A DNA stretch of 40,732 bases from assembly GCA_964632485.1 (NCBI GenBank), contig CAZWDO010000016.1, positions 24,616-65,347 on the forward strand, written 5' to 3'. The notes beneath the pieces were generated by a model. It worked only from the letters and a program-made list of their open reading frames with translations, was not told the origin of the DNA and made no database searches. Position 1 is the stretch's first letter, and every line of letters starts with the position of its first letter. The DNA is from CAZWDO01 sp964632485 [NCBI: uncultured bacterium]. Its GTDB lineage: Bacteria > JAGOEH01. The position numbers and the translations under genes are program-made. Positions 1 to 6,936 of the stretch are shown here, piece by piece.

Positions 1-65
1 ATTAGTTCCGGCGATTAGTTCCGGCGATTAGTTCCGGCGATTAGTTCCGGCGATTAGTTCCGGCG
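1..65. repeat. 13-bp tandem repeat, five copies, open at window edge
   Basis: Five perfect head-to-tail copies of ATTAGTTCCGGCG fill the first 65 bases, followed by a truncated ATT. The array reaches the window edge, so its true copy number is unknown. It ends 11 bp before a TTGACA hexamer. Identical copies imply recent slippage or homogenisation. No ORF in the forward direction uses it. It could be a minisatellite or a cluster of protein binding sites. Confidence 0.9.
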
Positions 66-75
66 ATTTTGGTAC

Positions 76-103
76 TTGACAATTTTTTATTTTTTTTTAT
101 TTT
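76..103 (+). promoter_or_regulatory. Possible sigma-70 promoter upstream of the redoxin gene
   Basis: A perfect TTGACA lies at 76-81, then 16 nt, then TATTTT at 98-103 (four of six matches to TATAAT). The surrounding sequence is a T-rich run. The -35 box is convincing and the -10 box is not. If real, it would drive the small ORF at 174 and the redoxin/C39 genes. Confidence 0.4.
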
Positions 104-173
104 TTATTAGATTAATTATTTTAGTTTTAAAACTTACTGGAATTTAATCAAATATTAGAGAAAGGAATTGTTC

Positions 174-266
174 ATGAAACGTAGGCGTTCAAATTCTGAT
201 CTAACATTGTTAAAACGAAAAAATTCATTGTTAAATTCTTTGTATTTTTGGTATATAGAGCGTTGA
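174..266 (+). CDS. Possible 30-residue basic peptide ORF
   Basis: An ATG at 174 opens a 30-codon frame ending in TGA at 264-266. It is preceded by a good ribosome binding site (AAAGGA at about 161-166, 7-8 nt away). The product would be strongly basic at the N terminus (MKRRR) and end in an aromatic-rich tail (LYFWYIER). It has no signal peptide, Cys residues or recognisable domain. It sits between the TTGACA box and the redoxin gene. It may be a leader peptide or only a chance ORF; the ribosome binding site is the main argument for it. Confidence 0.3.
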   Translation: MKRRRSNSDLTLLKRKNSLLNSLYFWYIER

Positions 267-284
267 CGAGGGACAGGATTTAGT

Positions 285-914
285 ATGAGTTGGATACTTT
301 GGGATGGAATCCATCTATTTCGGCGGATCAACGGAACGAAGCTGAAGCGTATGATAGCGTTTTTGTTCTTATTCAGTCTGGCCGGATCTATTTGCGCGTT
401 ATTTTATTCTTCTGGACGTATTGAAACCCATCGAAAAATTTCTACAATCTGTAAAGATAAAATCGGCAGAAAATTTATTTCTTTCTGTTTGCCACAAGTC
501 AATTATAACATTTTGGGAAATAGTGAGATATGCCTGCCGGATTATCAAAATCATACACGTACGGCACTGATTGTTTACTATAATTTTTGTCCTTCATGTC
601 GCATTTTGCTTCAAAATCTCGATAAAATCAACCGGATTGATACGTTGGTCAATACTCGCATTATCGCTTATTCATGGGGGAATTCCCAAGACGGCATTCA
701 TATCGATGATACCGCCACCTATCGCAGTACCATGGAATTGATTGATGAATACAATTTTTCTTTTCCTTTTGTTTTAAATCGACAAGATGTTTTTGAATCT
801 GTTAAACGCATGTTCCCCCGCTTTCCGAAACCGGCAGTTTTTTTCTGGATAGTGAACTATCGATTCTTTACGTTTTCAGCGGATTGGGTAACTTTGAAGA
901 AGTACGACGTCTGA
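285..914 (+). CDS. Membrane-anchored thioredoxin-like (redoxin) protein, N-terminal part; frameshifted
   Basis: A TM segment at residues about 24-43 is followed by a thioredoxin-type fold with a CxxC site, FCPSC (Cys102 and Cys105), preceded by the strand ALIVYYN. This suggests an extracytoplasmic thiol-disulfide oxidoreductase or redoxin of the TlpA/AhpC superfamily. The frame goes off course after residue 186. In this frame the tail reads WIVNYRFFTFS, whereas a -1 shift in the seven-T run at 838-844 gives FFLDSELSILYVFSG, a typical closing strand pair of the fold, and continues to 1324. The intended gene is therefore probably 285-1324 (346 residues). It lies directly upstream of the C39 peptidase. 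A role in disulfide formation of the secreted two-cysteine peptide is inference. Confidence 0.7.
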   Translation: MSWILWDGIHLFRRINGTKLKRMIAFLFLFSLAGSICALFYSSGRIETHRKISTICKDKIGRKFISFCLPQVNYNILGNSEICLPDYQNHTRTALIVYYNFCPSCRILLQNLDKINRIDTLVNTRIIAYSWGNSQDGIHIDDTATYRSTMELIDEYNFSFPFVLNRQDVFESVKRMFPRFPKPAVFFWIVNYRFFTFSADWVTLKKYDV

Positions 915-1324
915 TTAAGGAATTCGATGCAAATGGTGAAATCACATCTATTGGACGTAATATACTTCCTGATACAGTGCGCCATGAATCCATTAATCAG
1001 CAAATAGGCGCAGCGGATTGCTATCTGTTTTTACAAAAGACACGGAATTTAATTTTGCTGGATTCAGCGGTTTCGGAATTCATGAATGAATATCTCTTCG
1101 ATACAAGTTTCTGGTATGAAGATTTGAACTTATGTAAAGAGTCTGGTCAAATTCAATTGCGATATTCGGTTATCGGCAAAACCTGCGATTGTCCCGAAAA
1201 GTCAGGCAAATATAATAGTTTTACGATTACCCGCAATCTGGATTCATTGAAAATTTTTGAGAAAAAATTTATCATAGGGGAATCGAAAAACGTATGTATT
1301 CGCGCGGCGAAGGGAGAAGAGTGA
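884..1324 (+). CDS. C-terminal part of the frameshifted redoxin-like protein
   Basis: This frame is open from well upstream of its first TTG start (884). Just upstream, in the same frame, it encodes the missing end of the thioredoxin fold of the preceding ORF: LDSELSILYVFSGLGNFEEV. It is therefore best read as the second half of that gene, joined by a -1 shift at 842. About 110 further residues follow with no domain I recognise. They contain a Cys-rich stretch, GKTCDCPEKSG, and a last Cys near the end. The stop codon overlaps the GTG start of the C39 gene. An independent start at 884 has no good ribosome binding site. Confidence 0.55.
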   Translation: MGNFEEVRRLIKEFDANGEITSIGRNILPDTVRHESINQQIGAADCYLFLQKTRNLILLDSAVSEFMNEYLFDTSFWYEDLNLCKESGQIQLRYSVIGKTCDCPEKSGKYNSFTITRNLDSLKIFEKKFIIGESKNVCIRAAKGEE

Positions 1325-1884
1325 TTATACGCCTATTGAAGCAAACTTTAGAAGTAAGGATTGCCGTATTTCTTTTCTTATTCATTTTCTTAGCGATTCC
1401 CTTTGGTGTGTTAGCTGGGATATCTCATTTGTTAATCAGACCGGACCTAAATAAAAAAATATATGCCTGGTGGCATGGCGCTCAATTCACTGGAACTGAA
1501 GGAGTGATCCTGCAGGATAAATTTAATAATTGTGGACCAGCGGCCATGAAAATGGTATTAATGCAGTTCGGAATAAAAACCTCCTTGGCCGATATTGAAC
1601 GTCTTGCAGGAACGGATGCTCGGGGTACATCGATGCTGGGATTGAAACAGATGGCGGAAAGTTGTGGATTACGAGCGGAAGGCTGGCGGTTTGTTTGGGA
1701 AGATTTTCGAAAAATCGACTTGCCGGCCATTCTTTTTGTCAATGGTGATCATTATGTGACGGCACTCGAGTTTATTGGTAAGGATACGTTAATTTTAGCC
1801 GATCCCGCGATCGGAAAACTTAAGATATGTCAGCGAAACCTGAAGAAAATCTGGAAAGGGGAAACGCTGGTTTTGAGTAAATAG
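1321..1884 (+). CDS. Membrane-anchored C39-like cysteine peptidase
   Basis: I chose the GTG at 1321 because it overlaps the upstream stop (GTGA) and follows AGGGAGAA. That gives 187 residues. One N-terminal TM segment (about residues 14-38) precedes a papain-like C39 domain with the expected residues. These are the oxyanion-hole Gln65 in ILQDKFNNC, catalytic Cys71 in NNCGPAAMK, His144 in NGDHYVTAL, and Asp161 in LILADPA. C39 domains classically cut double-glycine leaders while fused to an ABC exporter. Here the domain stands alone on a membrane anchor. The next gene encodes a secreted peptide with a GG motif, so that peptide is the obvious candidate substrate (inference). A more general bacteriocin-processing-like peptidase of unknown substrate is the alternative. 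Confidence 0.85.
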   Translation: MIIRLLKQTLEVRIAVFLFLFIFLAIPFGVLAGISHLLIRPDLNKKIYAWWHGAQFTGTEGVILQDKFNNCGPAAMKMVLMQFGIKTSLADIERLAGTDARGTSMLGLKQMAESCGLRAEGWRFVWEDFRKIDLPAILFVNGDHYVTALEFIGKDTLILADPAIGKLKICQRNLKKIWKGETLVLSK

Positions 1885-1902
1885 CGCTTTTGGACGGCCG
1901 TC

Positions 1903-1944
1903 CCGGTGATCAGGCCTTGAGCCGCGGCAAATCATCGGTTTTTT
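1903..1944 (+). terminator. Intrinsic terminator after the C39 gene
   Basis: CCGGTGAT (1903-1910) pairs with ATCATCGG (1931-1938) through eight pairs including one G-U, followed directly by six T (1939-1944). The 20-nt interior contains a further small GGC/GCC stem. It lies 18 nt after the peptidase stop codon. It would separate the redoxin/peptidase unit from the secreted-peptide gene. Confidence 0.6.
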
Positions 1945-1951
1945 AGATACG

Positions 1952-1978
1952 TTGTGTGTTGATTGCGTACGCTAAAAT
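1952..1978 (+). promoter_or_regulatory. Possible promoter of the secreted-peptide gene
   Basis: TAAAAT at 1973-1978 matches TATAAT at five positions. The best upstream hexamer, TTGTGT (1952-1957), gives a short 15-nt spacer. It lies between the terminator at 1903-1944 and the start codon at 2014. A promoter is expected here if that terminator works. The -35 match and spacing are weak. Confidence 0.35.
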
Positions 1979-2013
1979 ATGTCAACTTTAATGAATGATT
2001 GGAGTAAAAACTC

Positions 2014-2304
2014 ATGTTCAAGAAAACCATCGTAATGATCGTTGTCTGCGCACTATTGTTTATGTGTATTCAAGTAAGCGCTCAACCGATAATTAAAACT
2101 ACTCATCTTTCAATTGAAAGCATGCAAATTAATTATGGCGGTCTCTCTTTTTCATGTATCCTAATGCTTTCAGGTTATGCCGCTGCTTGGGGTACTGCAA
2201 TTACTGCAACAGCTCTTTCGGCTGGAGCAGCAGCTTGGACAATTCTTGGTCTTTATGCTGCTTCTGCAGGTATTGGTATAATGTTTCAGGAATGCTTCGG
2301 TTAA
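2014..2304 (+). CDS. Secreted Gly/Ala-rich peptide with double-glycine leader motif (bacteriocin-like)
   Basis: The product has 96 residues. Residues 1-23 are a Sec signal (basic MFKK, hydrophobic core, VSA end). Residues 32-43 read LSIESMQINYGG, which matches double-glycine leaders at Leu-12, Ser-11, a hydrophobic residue at -7 and Gly-Gly at -2/-1, but has Ile at -5 instead of -4. The remaining 53 residues are hydrophobic and rich in Gly and Ala (WGTAITATALSAG, ASAGIGIMF), with one Cys near each end (Cys48 and Cys94). That composition resembles class II bacteriocins and would allow one disulfide. GGAG at about 2000 supports the start. The gene has a terminator on each side, follows a C39 peptidase and precedes ABC exporter genes. 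I do not recognise the exact family. A secreted pheromone or small structural protein is the alternative. Confidence 0.75.
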   Translation: MFKKTIVMIVVCALLFMCIQVSAQPIIKTTHLSIESMQINYGGLSFSCILMLSGYAAAWGTAITATALSAGAAAWTILGLYAASAGIGIMFQECFG

Positions 2305-2316
2305 TTAATTAAATCA

Positions 2317-2347
2317 AAAAGGAAGGTATATTACATACCTTCCTTTT
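2317..2347 (+). terminator. Strong intrinsic terminator/attenuator after the peptide gene
   Basis: A perfect 13-bp stem, AAAAGGAAGGTAT (2317-2329) with ATACCTTCCTTTT (2335-2347), encloses a 5-nt loop. Its 3' arm ends in four T. It starts 12 nt after the peptide stop codon and 26 nt before the exporter permease. No separate promoter is obvious before 2374. Partial read-through would give much peptide mRNA and little exporter mRNA, a common arrangement for bacteriocin loci. Confidence 0.85.
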
Positions 2348-2373
2348 ATTAAGCCCCAAATGAAAGCAATAAT

Positions 2374-3123
2374 ATGAAACTAAAATTGATGCATATTTTT
2401 GAGATTAATAAAAAACTATCAAAGAGAATAAATAAAGGTGTTCCATATCCGATTACTATAGGTCTATTTTCAATTTTGATAGCAATGTTTACAATGCTAA
2501 TAAATAATGAAATTTTAAATAATAGCATTTTGAGTAAAAAATCAAGTTTTATTGCATTGATAACTGTATTGATGTGTTTGGTGTTTTTGTTCAGTGTACT
2601 ACCATTAATTATCAAAATTGACCATAAAATGTTCTATTCAACAAAACCATTGAATATTTTTCCGATATCTGCCCGGAAAATCTATCATTTACAAATCATT
2701 AGCATTTTAATGGATTTTCGACTGGTTTTGTATTGCTCATCTTTTATTCTTTCAACAATTTTTTTCTTTTTAGGGGTTTCGTATAAAGTGGGTGTGATTT
2801 CCGGACTAATTTTTATCCTAACAAGTATGACTTATGAAACCCTCATAAGCAATTTAAGTATTTTGCTGATCAATTTTCCAAAATTTTCTGTGAGGAATTT
2901 GTTGTTTATTCCAATTTTTTCCCCGATATTAATAAAACTGCTAAAATTGAAAGAGGATTTTTTTATCCACATTCCATTATTTTCATGGCCTGGGTGGGCC
3001 ATTTATCATTTTCATCATGGAGACTATTTGAATTCTTTTCTCTATGTTTTCTTTTTGATACTGTTAAGTGTTGCCGTCTACATCTCCGGTTATTATCTTA
3101 CACAACACCTGGCCAGGGATTAG
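2374..3123 (+). CDS. ABC-2-type exporter permease, first subunit
   Basis: The product is a 249-residue polytopic membrane protein with about six hydrophobic segments: around residues 28-45, 54-80, 105-135, 135-155, 170-188 and 220-240. It has no catalytic motif. Two permease genes and an ATPase gene (3840-4616) follow each other on the same strand, the usual make-up of a heterodimeric ABC-2 exporter. It is unusually A+T-rich with long Ile/Leu/Phe runs. No good ribosome binding site precedes the ATG, so expression may depend on read-through from the peptide gene. The substrate is unknown; the adjacent secreted peptide or self-immunity against it are possible roles. Confidence 0.65.
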   Translation: MKLKLMHIFEINKKLSKRINKGVPYPITIGLFSILIAMFTMLINNEILNNSILSKKSSFIALITVLMCLVFLFSVLPLIIKIDHKMFYSTKPLNIFPISARKIYHLQIISILMDFRLVLYCSSFILSTIFFFLGVSYKVGVISGLIFILTSMTYETLISNLSILLINFPKFSVRNLLFIPIFSPILIKLLKLKEDFFIHIPLFSWPGWAIYHFHHGDYLNSFLYVFFLILLSVAVYISGYYLTQHLARD

Positions 3124-3150
3124 TAAATCGATATCTGAAGCGGGATTTAA

Positions 3151-3843
3151 ATGAAACTAAGTAGCAACTGTTGTCAAAAAACGTTCTGGGTTTTGATCCA
3201 AAATGACATGAAACTGCTAACAATATACCACAAAATCCACTATATCCTCCTGTCGGCCATAGTTATGGTGCTTCTGATCGGAAAGTTTGTCAATCGTCAT
3301 TTGCCATTCTATAATTATCAATCGGCGATCTGGATTGCCTTGCTCAGTTTTGAACCCTTCATCAACAACATGCTGGCAAGATTTCCTCGTGAGTGCGCTT
3401 CTTATCGAATTTTCCCTATTCCGACCAACTCCTTGTTGTTGGCCAAATTATCCCTTAATCTGATCACCATCTTTACTGCGCTAATTGGGATATTTATCAT
3501 GTTGGCAGTATTTTTGAAAATCAATACTCTCGAATTGACAGCGCTCATTCAGATATACTTGCCCGCTATGGTTTTGATTCAGGCCATCGGGGTCGTACGT
3601 TCCATTCAGGCCCAAAGTGGAAAGAACAAACGCGTGGCCATAATCTCATTTTTTAATGTCTTTTGGATGTCGTTGATCATATTGGTGATAAATCTATTGG
3701 TCGATTTCTTCCATCGGATTGCTTATCGCTGGATTTGGTATTGGTTTATCGTTGTTATTATTTTTTTGATCAGTTATTATCTGTTACGATTTGCATTGGG
3801 ATTATTCAATAAAAACCAGTTTTCCATCCTGGAGGATGAATGA
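3151..3843 (+). CDS. ABC-2-type exporter permease, second subunit
   Basis: The product is a 230-residue membrane protein with about six TM segments, for example residues 29-47, 52-70, 97-123, 127-147, 165-185 and 195-217. It has a short basic cytoplasmic tail. GAAGCGGG precedes the ATG. The stop overlaps the ATG of the ATPase gene (ATGA), showing translational coupling. With the upstream permease it would form the membrane channel of the transporter. Similarity between the two permeases is only in general architecture. The substrate cannot be read from the sequence. Confidence 0.65.
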   Translation: MKLSSNCCQKTFWVLIQNDMKLLTIYHKIHYILLSAIVMVLLIGKFVNRHLPFYNYQSAIWIALLSFEPFINNMLARFPRECASYRIFPIPTNSLLLAKLSLNLITIFTALIGIFIMLAVFLKINTLELTALIQIYLPAMVLIQAIGVVRSIQAQSGKNKRVAIISFFNVFWMSLIILVINLLVDFFHRIAYRWIWYWFIVVIIFLISYYLLRFALGLFNKNQFSILEDE

Positions 3844-4616
3844 AAAGCATCGAAATCAAAAACTTCAGCAAGGTATATAAAAAGTCAATCAAAGCAGTTG
3901 ATAATTTGAGTTTGAATATCCCGAGAGGGTGCTTTTTCGGATTGTTAGGGTTGAACGGCGCCGGAAAAACTACAACTGTCAACTTTATTGCCGGGTTAAT
4001 TCGGAGGAGCTCAGGAGAACTTTATATTCAGGGAGAAGCAATTACCGACTCCAGCTATATGTATAAGGCTAAAATGGGTTTTGTTTTGGACCGTCCGCTA
4101 TATATCGAAAAATTTACCGTTAAAGAATATCTAAGTTTCGCTGGTCAGATGTATGGTTTGGATTCCTCTGCCACGGAACGTCGAAGTGAAGAGTTACTTG
4201 AATTTATGGAACTTGGTGAAAAACGCAATGAATTGATTGAAACTTATTCAGCGGGAATGAAAAAGAAAGTCTCACTTAGCGCGGCTTTGATCCACAATCC
4301 AGAGATATTGATTCTTGATGAGCCGTTTGAGGGAATTGATCCCGTATCATCGAAAAAAATACGGGAAGTGCTTTTGGATTTGGTGAAAAAAGGGAAAACG
4401 ATTGTGCTAACCTCTCATATTTTGGAAATCGTCGAAAAATTGTGTAATGAAGTAGCTATTATGAACAAAGGAAAATTGATCTTCCAGGATCGGATTGAAA
4501 ACATACAAACTTATATCAAGGAAGGAAACGAACAAACATATTATCAAGGATTGGAAGAACTCTTTCATCATCTTGTCGGTCAAAATGATCTTCCGTCCAC
4601 ATTGTCATGGATGTGA
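3840..4616 (+). CDS. ABC transporter ATP-binding protein (CcmA/ABC-2 type)
   Basis: The product is a 258-residue ATPase with Walker A GLNGAGKTTT (Lys43), the signature YSAGMKKKVSL at about 136-146, Walker B ILILDEPFEGID at 156-167 and an H-loop in LTSHILE. This is the layout of stand-alone ATPases that power ABC-2 exporters for peptides, antibiotics or multidrug resistance. Its start overlaps the second permease, so the three genes 2374-4616 form one transporter. The C-terminal 40 residues are a short extension with no known domain. A 4-bp stem with seven T at 4636-4655 could weakly end this unit. Confidence 0.9.
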   Translation: MKSIEIKNFSKVYKKSIKAVDNLSLNIPRGCFFGLLGLNGAGKTTTVNFIAGLIRRSSGELYIQGEAITDSSYMYKAKMGFVLDRPLYIEKFTVKEYLSFAGQMYGLDSSATERRSEELLEFMELGEKRNELIETYSAGMKKKVSLSAALIHNPEILILDEPFEGIDPVSSKKIREVLLDLVKKGKTIVLTSHILEIVEKLCNEVAIMNKGKLIFQDRIENIQTYIKEGNEQTYYQGLEELFHHLVGQNDLPSTLSWM

Positions 4617-4694
4617 ATTTGAAGGATTATATTGTCAGGAATAACCTGTTTTTTTGGCGTAATTAAGTTTTAGCAACACTCCAAGGAGGATTGT

Positions 4695-5060
4695 GTGAAA
4701 AAAACGTTGTTGATCATTGTCCTGGTCGTTATCGTCATAATTCTTGCCCTCGTCGCGATCTGCTATACCCAGAAAGACAAACTGGTTCAGATAGGTATGG
4801 AAAAAGCTATGCAGTCTGTTGAATCAGTGATCGTAAAGAACCTGCCCTCATCTATTGAAGAGGATAGTGCCAAAACCATTGTCCGCGAATTTTTTGCCAA
4901 CACACAGGCGCAAAAAATACCTCCTGCGGCACTGCAAGCCGTTATGACTCAGTTTCAAACCAGTTTTGCGGATCAGAAACTGGATTCTGCTGAAGTGACC
5001 GATATTCTGAGTCGCATGAAAGCGGCCAGTCACCCTAAAGCGGAGGATGCTCAACAATGA
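4695..5060 (+). CDS. Single-pass membrane protein of unknown function
   Basis: The product has 121 residues. A GTG start follows a perfect AGGAGG at 4684-4689. One N-terminal TM segment (about residues 4-23) is followed by a helical extracytoplasmic domain of about 95 residues, with alternating acidic and hydrophobic residues and an Ala/Gln-rich tail (HPKAEDAQQ). It has no Cys after the membrane segment and no motif I recognise. Its stop overlaps the start of the Yip1-like gene (ATGA), so the two are co-translated. From this gene to 13068 every junction is short or overlapping, so it probably heads the MacAB-like operon. Confidence 0.7.
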   Translation: MKKTLLIIVLVVIVIILALVAICYTQKDKLVQIGMEKAMQSVESVIVKNLPSSIEEDSAKTIVREFFANTQAQKIPPAALQAVMTQFQTSFADQKLDSAEVTDILSRMKAASHPKAEDAQQ

Positions 5061-5734
5061 ATACGATTAAACTATTAATTGATCCCCAAAACGTATGTCT
5101 CGATATTAAGCAGAACCCTCGCTGGATTCAGGCATTTATCTTAATCAGCGTACTGGGCATTCTATCGGGCGCTCTAACTCTGCCCTTCAGTATGCAATTG
5201 GCGGCGGCTAAAATGGGAGTCATCCCTGCGGGTCAGATGGAACGAGTTAAGGATATGAGCCAAATGTTCGGATATGTCGGTTTGGTTTTTGTTCCGATCG
5301 CTCTATTGATTAAATGGGCTGTCATGGGATTTTTTCTGTATTTGCTGGGTATTCTTTTTCGGAGTGAAATGAAATTTAAATCTCTTTTTTCATTGCTTGC
5401 CCATGCCAATATCATCCTGATCGTTTCATCCCTGGTTAATATTCTGATTTTATTCATCAAAGGGCCTGAATCGATTCAGCATCCCCTGGATTTAAATGTG
5501 ATCGGATTGCATATTCTTTTTGATTTCGAAAGCATGAATCATTCGCTATATTATTTTTTCTCTTTGATCAATGTTTTCGAAATCTGGTATTTGGTTGTTC
5601 TGTTCATGGGTCTGGAATTGATATTTGATTTGGATCGGGCAAAATCAGCGGCAATCATTGGCGTGTATTGGCTAATTTCCATCTCAGCCATGACGGGCTT
5701 CGCTTCTTTCTCGGAAAAATTTCAACAATTTTAA
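5057..5734 (+). CDS. Yip1-domain-like polytopic membrane protein
   Basis: The product is 225 residues with about five TM segments: around 25-45, 75-95, 105-130, 165-188 and 195-215. It begins NTIKLLIDPQNVCLDIKQNPRW, the usual opening of bacterial Yip1/DUF1282-like proteins (cytoplasmic N-terminal segment, then PxW before the first TM). The family has no defined biochemical role in bacteria but often lies beside ABC/MacA-type exporter genes. It is coupled to the preceding gene. The next gene's ATG lies 17 nt after its stop. Confidence 0.7.
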   Translation: MNTIKLLIDPQNVCLDIKQNPRWIQAFILISVLGILSGALTLPFSMQLAAAKMGVIPAGQMERVKDMSQMFGYVGLVFVPIALLIKWAVMGFFLYLLGILFRSEMKFKSLFSLLAHANIILIVSSLVNILILFIKGPESIQHPLDLNVIGLHILFDFESMNHSLYYFFSLINVFEIWYLVVLFMGLELIFDLDRAKSAAIIGVYWLISISAMTGFASFSEKFQQF

Positions 5735-5751
5735 CGGTATGTAATAACAGG

Positions 5752-6936
5752 ATGATAAAACGTATACTTATTGCCATTTCGGTTTTAATAGGAATTGGAT
5801 TGATTATTATTGGTAATTTGCGTCAACGAAAACATTATTTGACGGTGGATGTGGAACCGGTTGAAAAAGGCAGAATCACCCGTACCGTGGCTGTTTATGG
5901 TAAAATATTGCCGCGGACAATGGCTAAAATTTCTTCCGATCTCAATGGCAGAATCGAAGATATCACCGTAAAAGAAGGGGATACGGTAAAAAAAGGCGAA
6001 CTTTTGGCTCAAATCAACAAGGAATGGCATATCGCCTCACTGGATAAAGCCCAATCCAATTTGAAATCCGCAGAGCTGGAGCTGGAAATTGCTCAACTAC
6101 AAAAAGAACAATCGGAACGAACTGTTAAACGCTTGCATGAATTGGTATCCAACCAGTTTGAAGCGAAACTCAAACTGGAGGATGCGGCCAGCGACTATGA
6201 AATTAAGCAGATTCAGCATCGCTCGGCCATTGAGCGTAATAACCAGGCGCGGGCCGCGTTGCGCCAGGCCCGTAACGATCTGCTTAAAACTGAGATTTTC
6301 GCTCCCTTCAATGGTACTGTGATTCAAATTAATAAGGAAATCGGAGAAATGACTACTGGCTCTCAGTTTCAGGAAGATGTGATTATGATTCTGGCTGATA
6401 CTGATACCATGGAATTAATCGCTAAAATCGATGAAAATGATGTAGTTCTGACTCATGTGGGAGACACGGCCAAAATTTTTCTGGACGCGTTTCCCGATTC
6501 CATTTATTGGGGCTTTGTTGACCATATTCGCAATTTTTCTTCTTCTCCCCGACTGGGAGTAAATGAAGGATCCTCTGATTTTGAAGCGAAAATCGTACTC
6601 ACCACCAAACCTGCTGATATCCGGCCGAATATGACTGCCTATGCCGAAATTTTAGCAGAAACGCATGGCCATGCCATTGTTATTCCGATTCAATGTGTGA
6701 CCACACGTGAAGGTACGGAGAAGAAGAAGGAATCAGTGGTTTTCGTTGCAATTGGTGATTCGGCTGTCCAAAAACCAGTTAAAATGGGACTAAATAGCGA
6801 TACTCATTATGAAATTCTTCAGGGACTTGATGTTGGCGAACATGTGATCACTGGCGATTATGAGGCCATCCATACAAGGTTGAAACAGGGCATGTTGATC
6901 AAGGTGAAGCCAACCGAAATGGAGAAAACGCTATGA
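5752..6936 (+). CDS. HlyD/MacA-type periplasmic adaptor protein
   Basis: The ATG at 5752 is preferred because the protein then begins directly with a basic segment and a TM anchor (residues 1-20). Longer in-frame starts would lie inside the upstream gene. The product has 394 residues. In order it shows the anchor, a lipoyl-like half (GRIEDITVKEGDTVKKGELL), a long coiled-coil hairpin (about 95-185), the second lipoyl half (IFAPFNGTVIQINKEIGEM) and beta-barrel and membrane-proximal domains. Such adaptors link an inner-membrane MacB-type transporter to an outer-membrane channel. No TolC-like gene is in the window. Its stop overlaps the ATPase gene. Confidence 0.92.
   Translation: MIKRILIAISVLIGIGLIIIGNLRQRKHYLTVDVEPVEKGRITRTVAVYGKILPRTMAKISSDLNGRIEDITVKEGDTVKKGELLAQINKEWHIASLDKAQSNLKSAELELEIAQLQKEQSERTVKRLHELVSNQFEAKLKLEDAASDYEIKQIQHRSAIERNNQARAALRQARNDLLKTEIFAPFNGTVIQINKEIGEMTTGSQFQEDVIMILADTDTMELIAKIDENDVVLTHVGDTAKIFLDAFPDSIYWGFVDHIRNFSSSPRLGVNEGSSDFEAKIVLTTKPADIRPNMTAYAEILAETHGHAIVIPIQCVTTREGTEKKKESVVFVAIGDSAVQKPVKMGLNSDTHYEILQGLDVGEHVITGDYEAIHTRLKQGMLIKVKPTEMEKTL

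Noticed and set aside
1-65. CRISPR array
   Set aside because: Units are contiguous 13-bp repeats without spacers, and no cas genes are seen.
1892-1903. GGACGGCCGTCC palindrome after the C39 gene
   Set aside because: It has no loop and no T tract, overlaps the edge of the better-supported hairpin at 1903-1944, and nothing links it to a regulator.
4636-4655. CAGG-AATAA-CCTG stem followed by seven T after the ABC ATPase gene
   Set aside because: The stem is only 4 bp, so I do not list it as a terminator, although the T tract is good.
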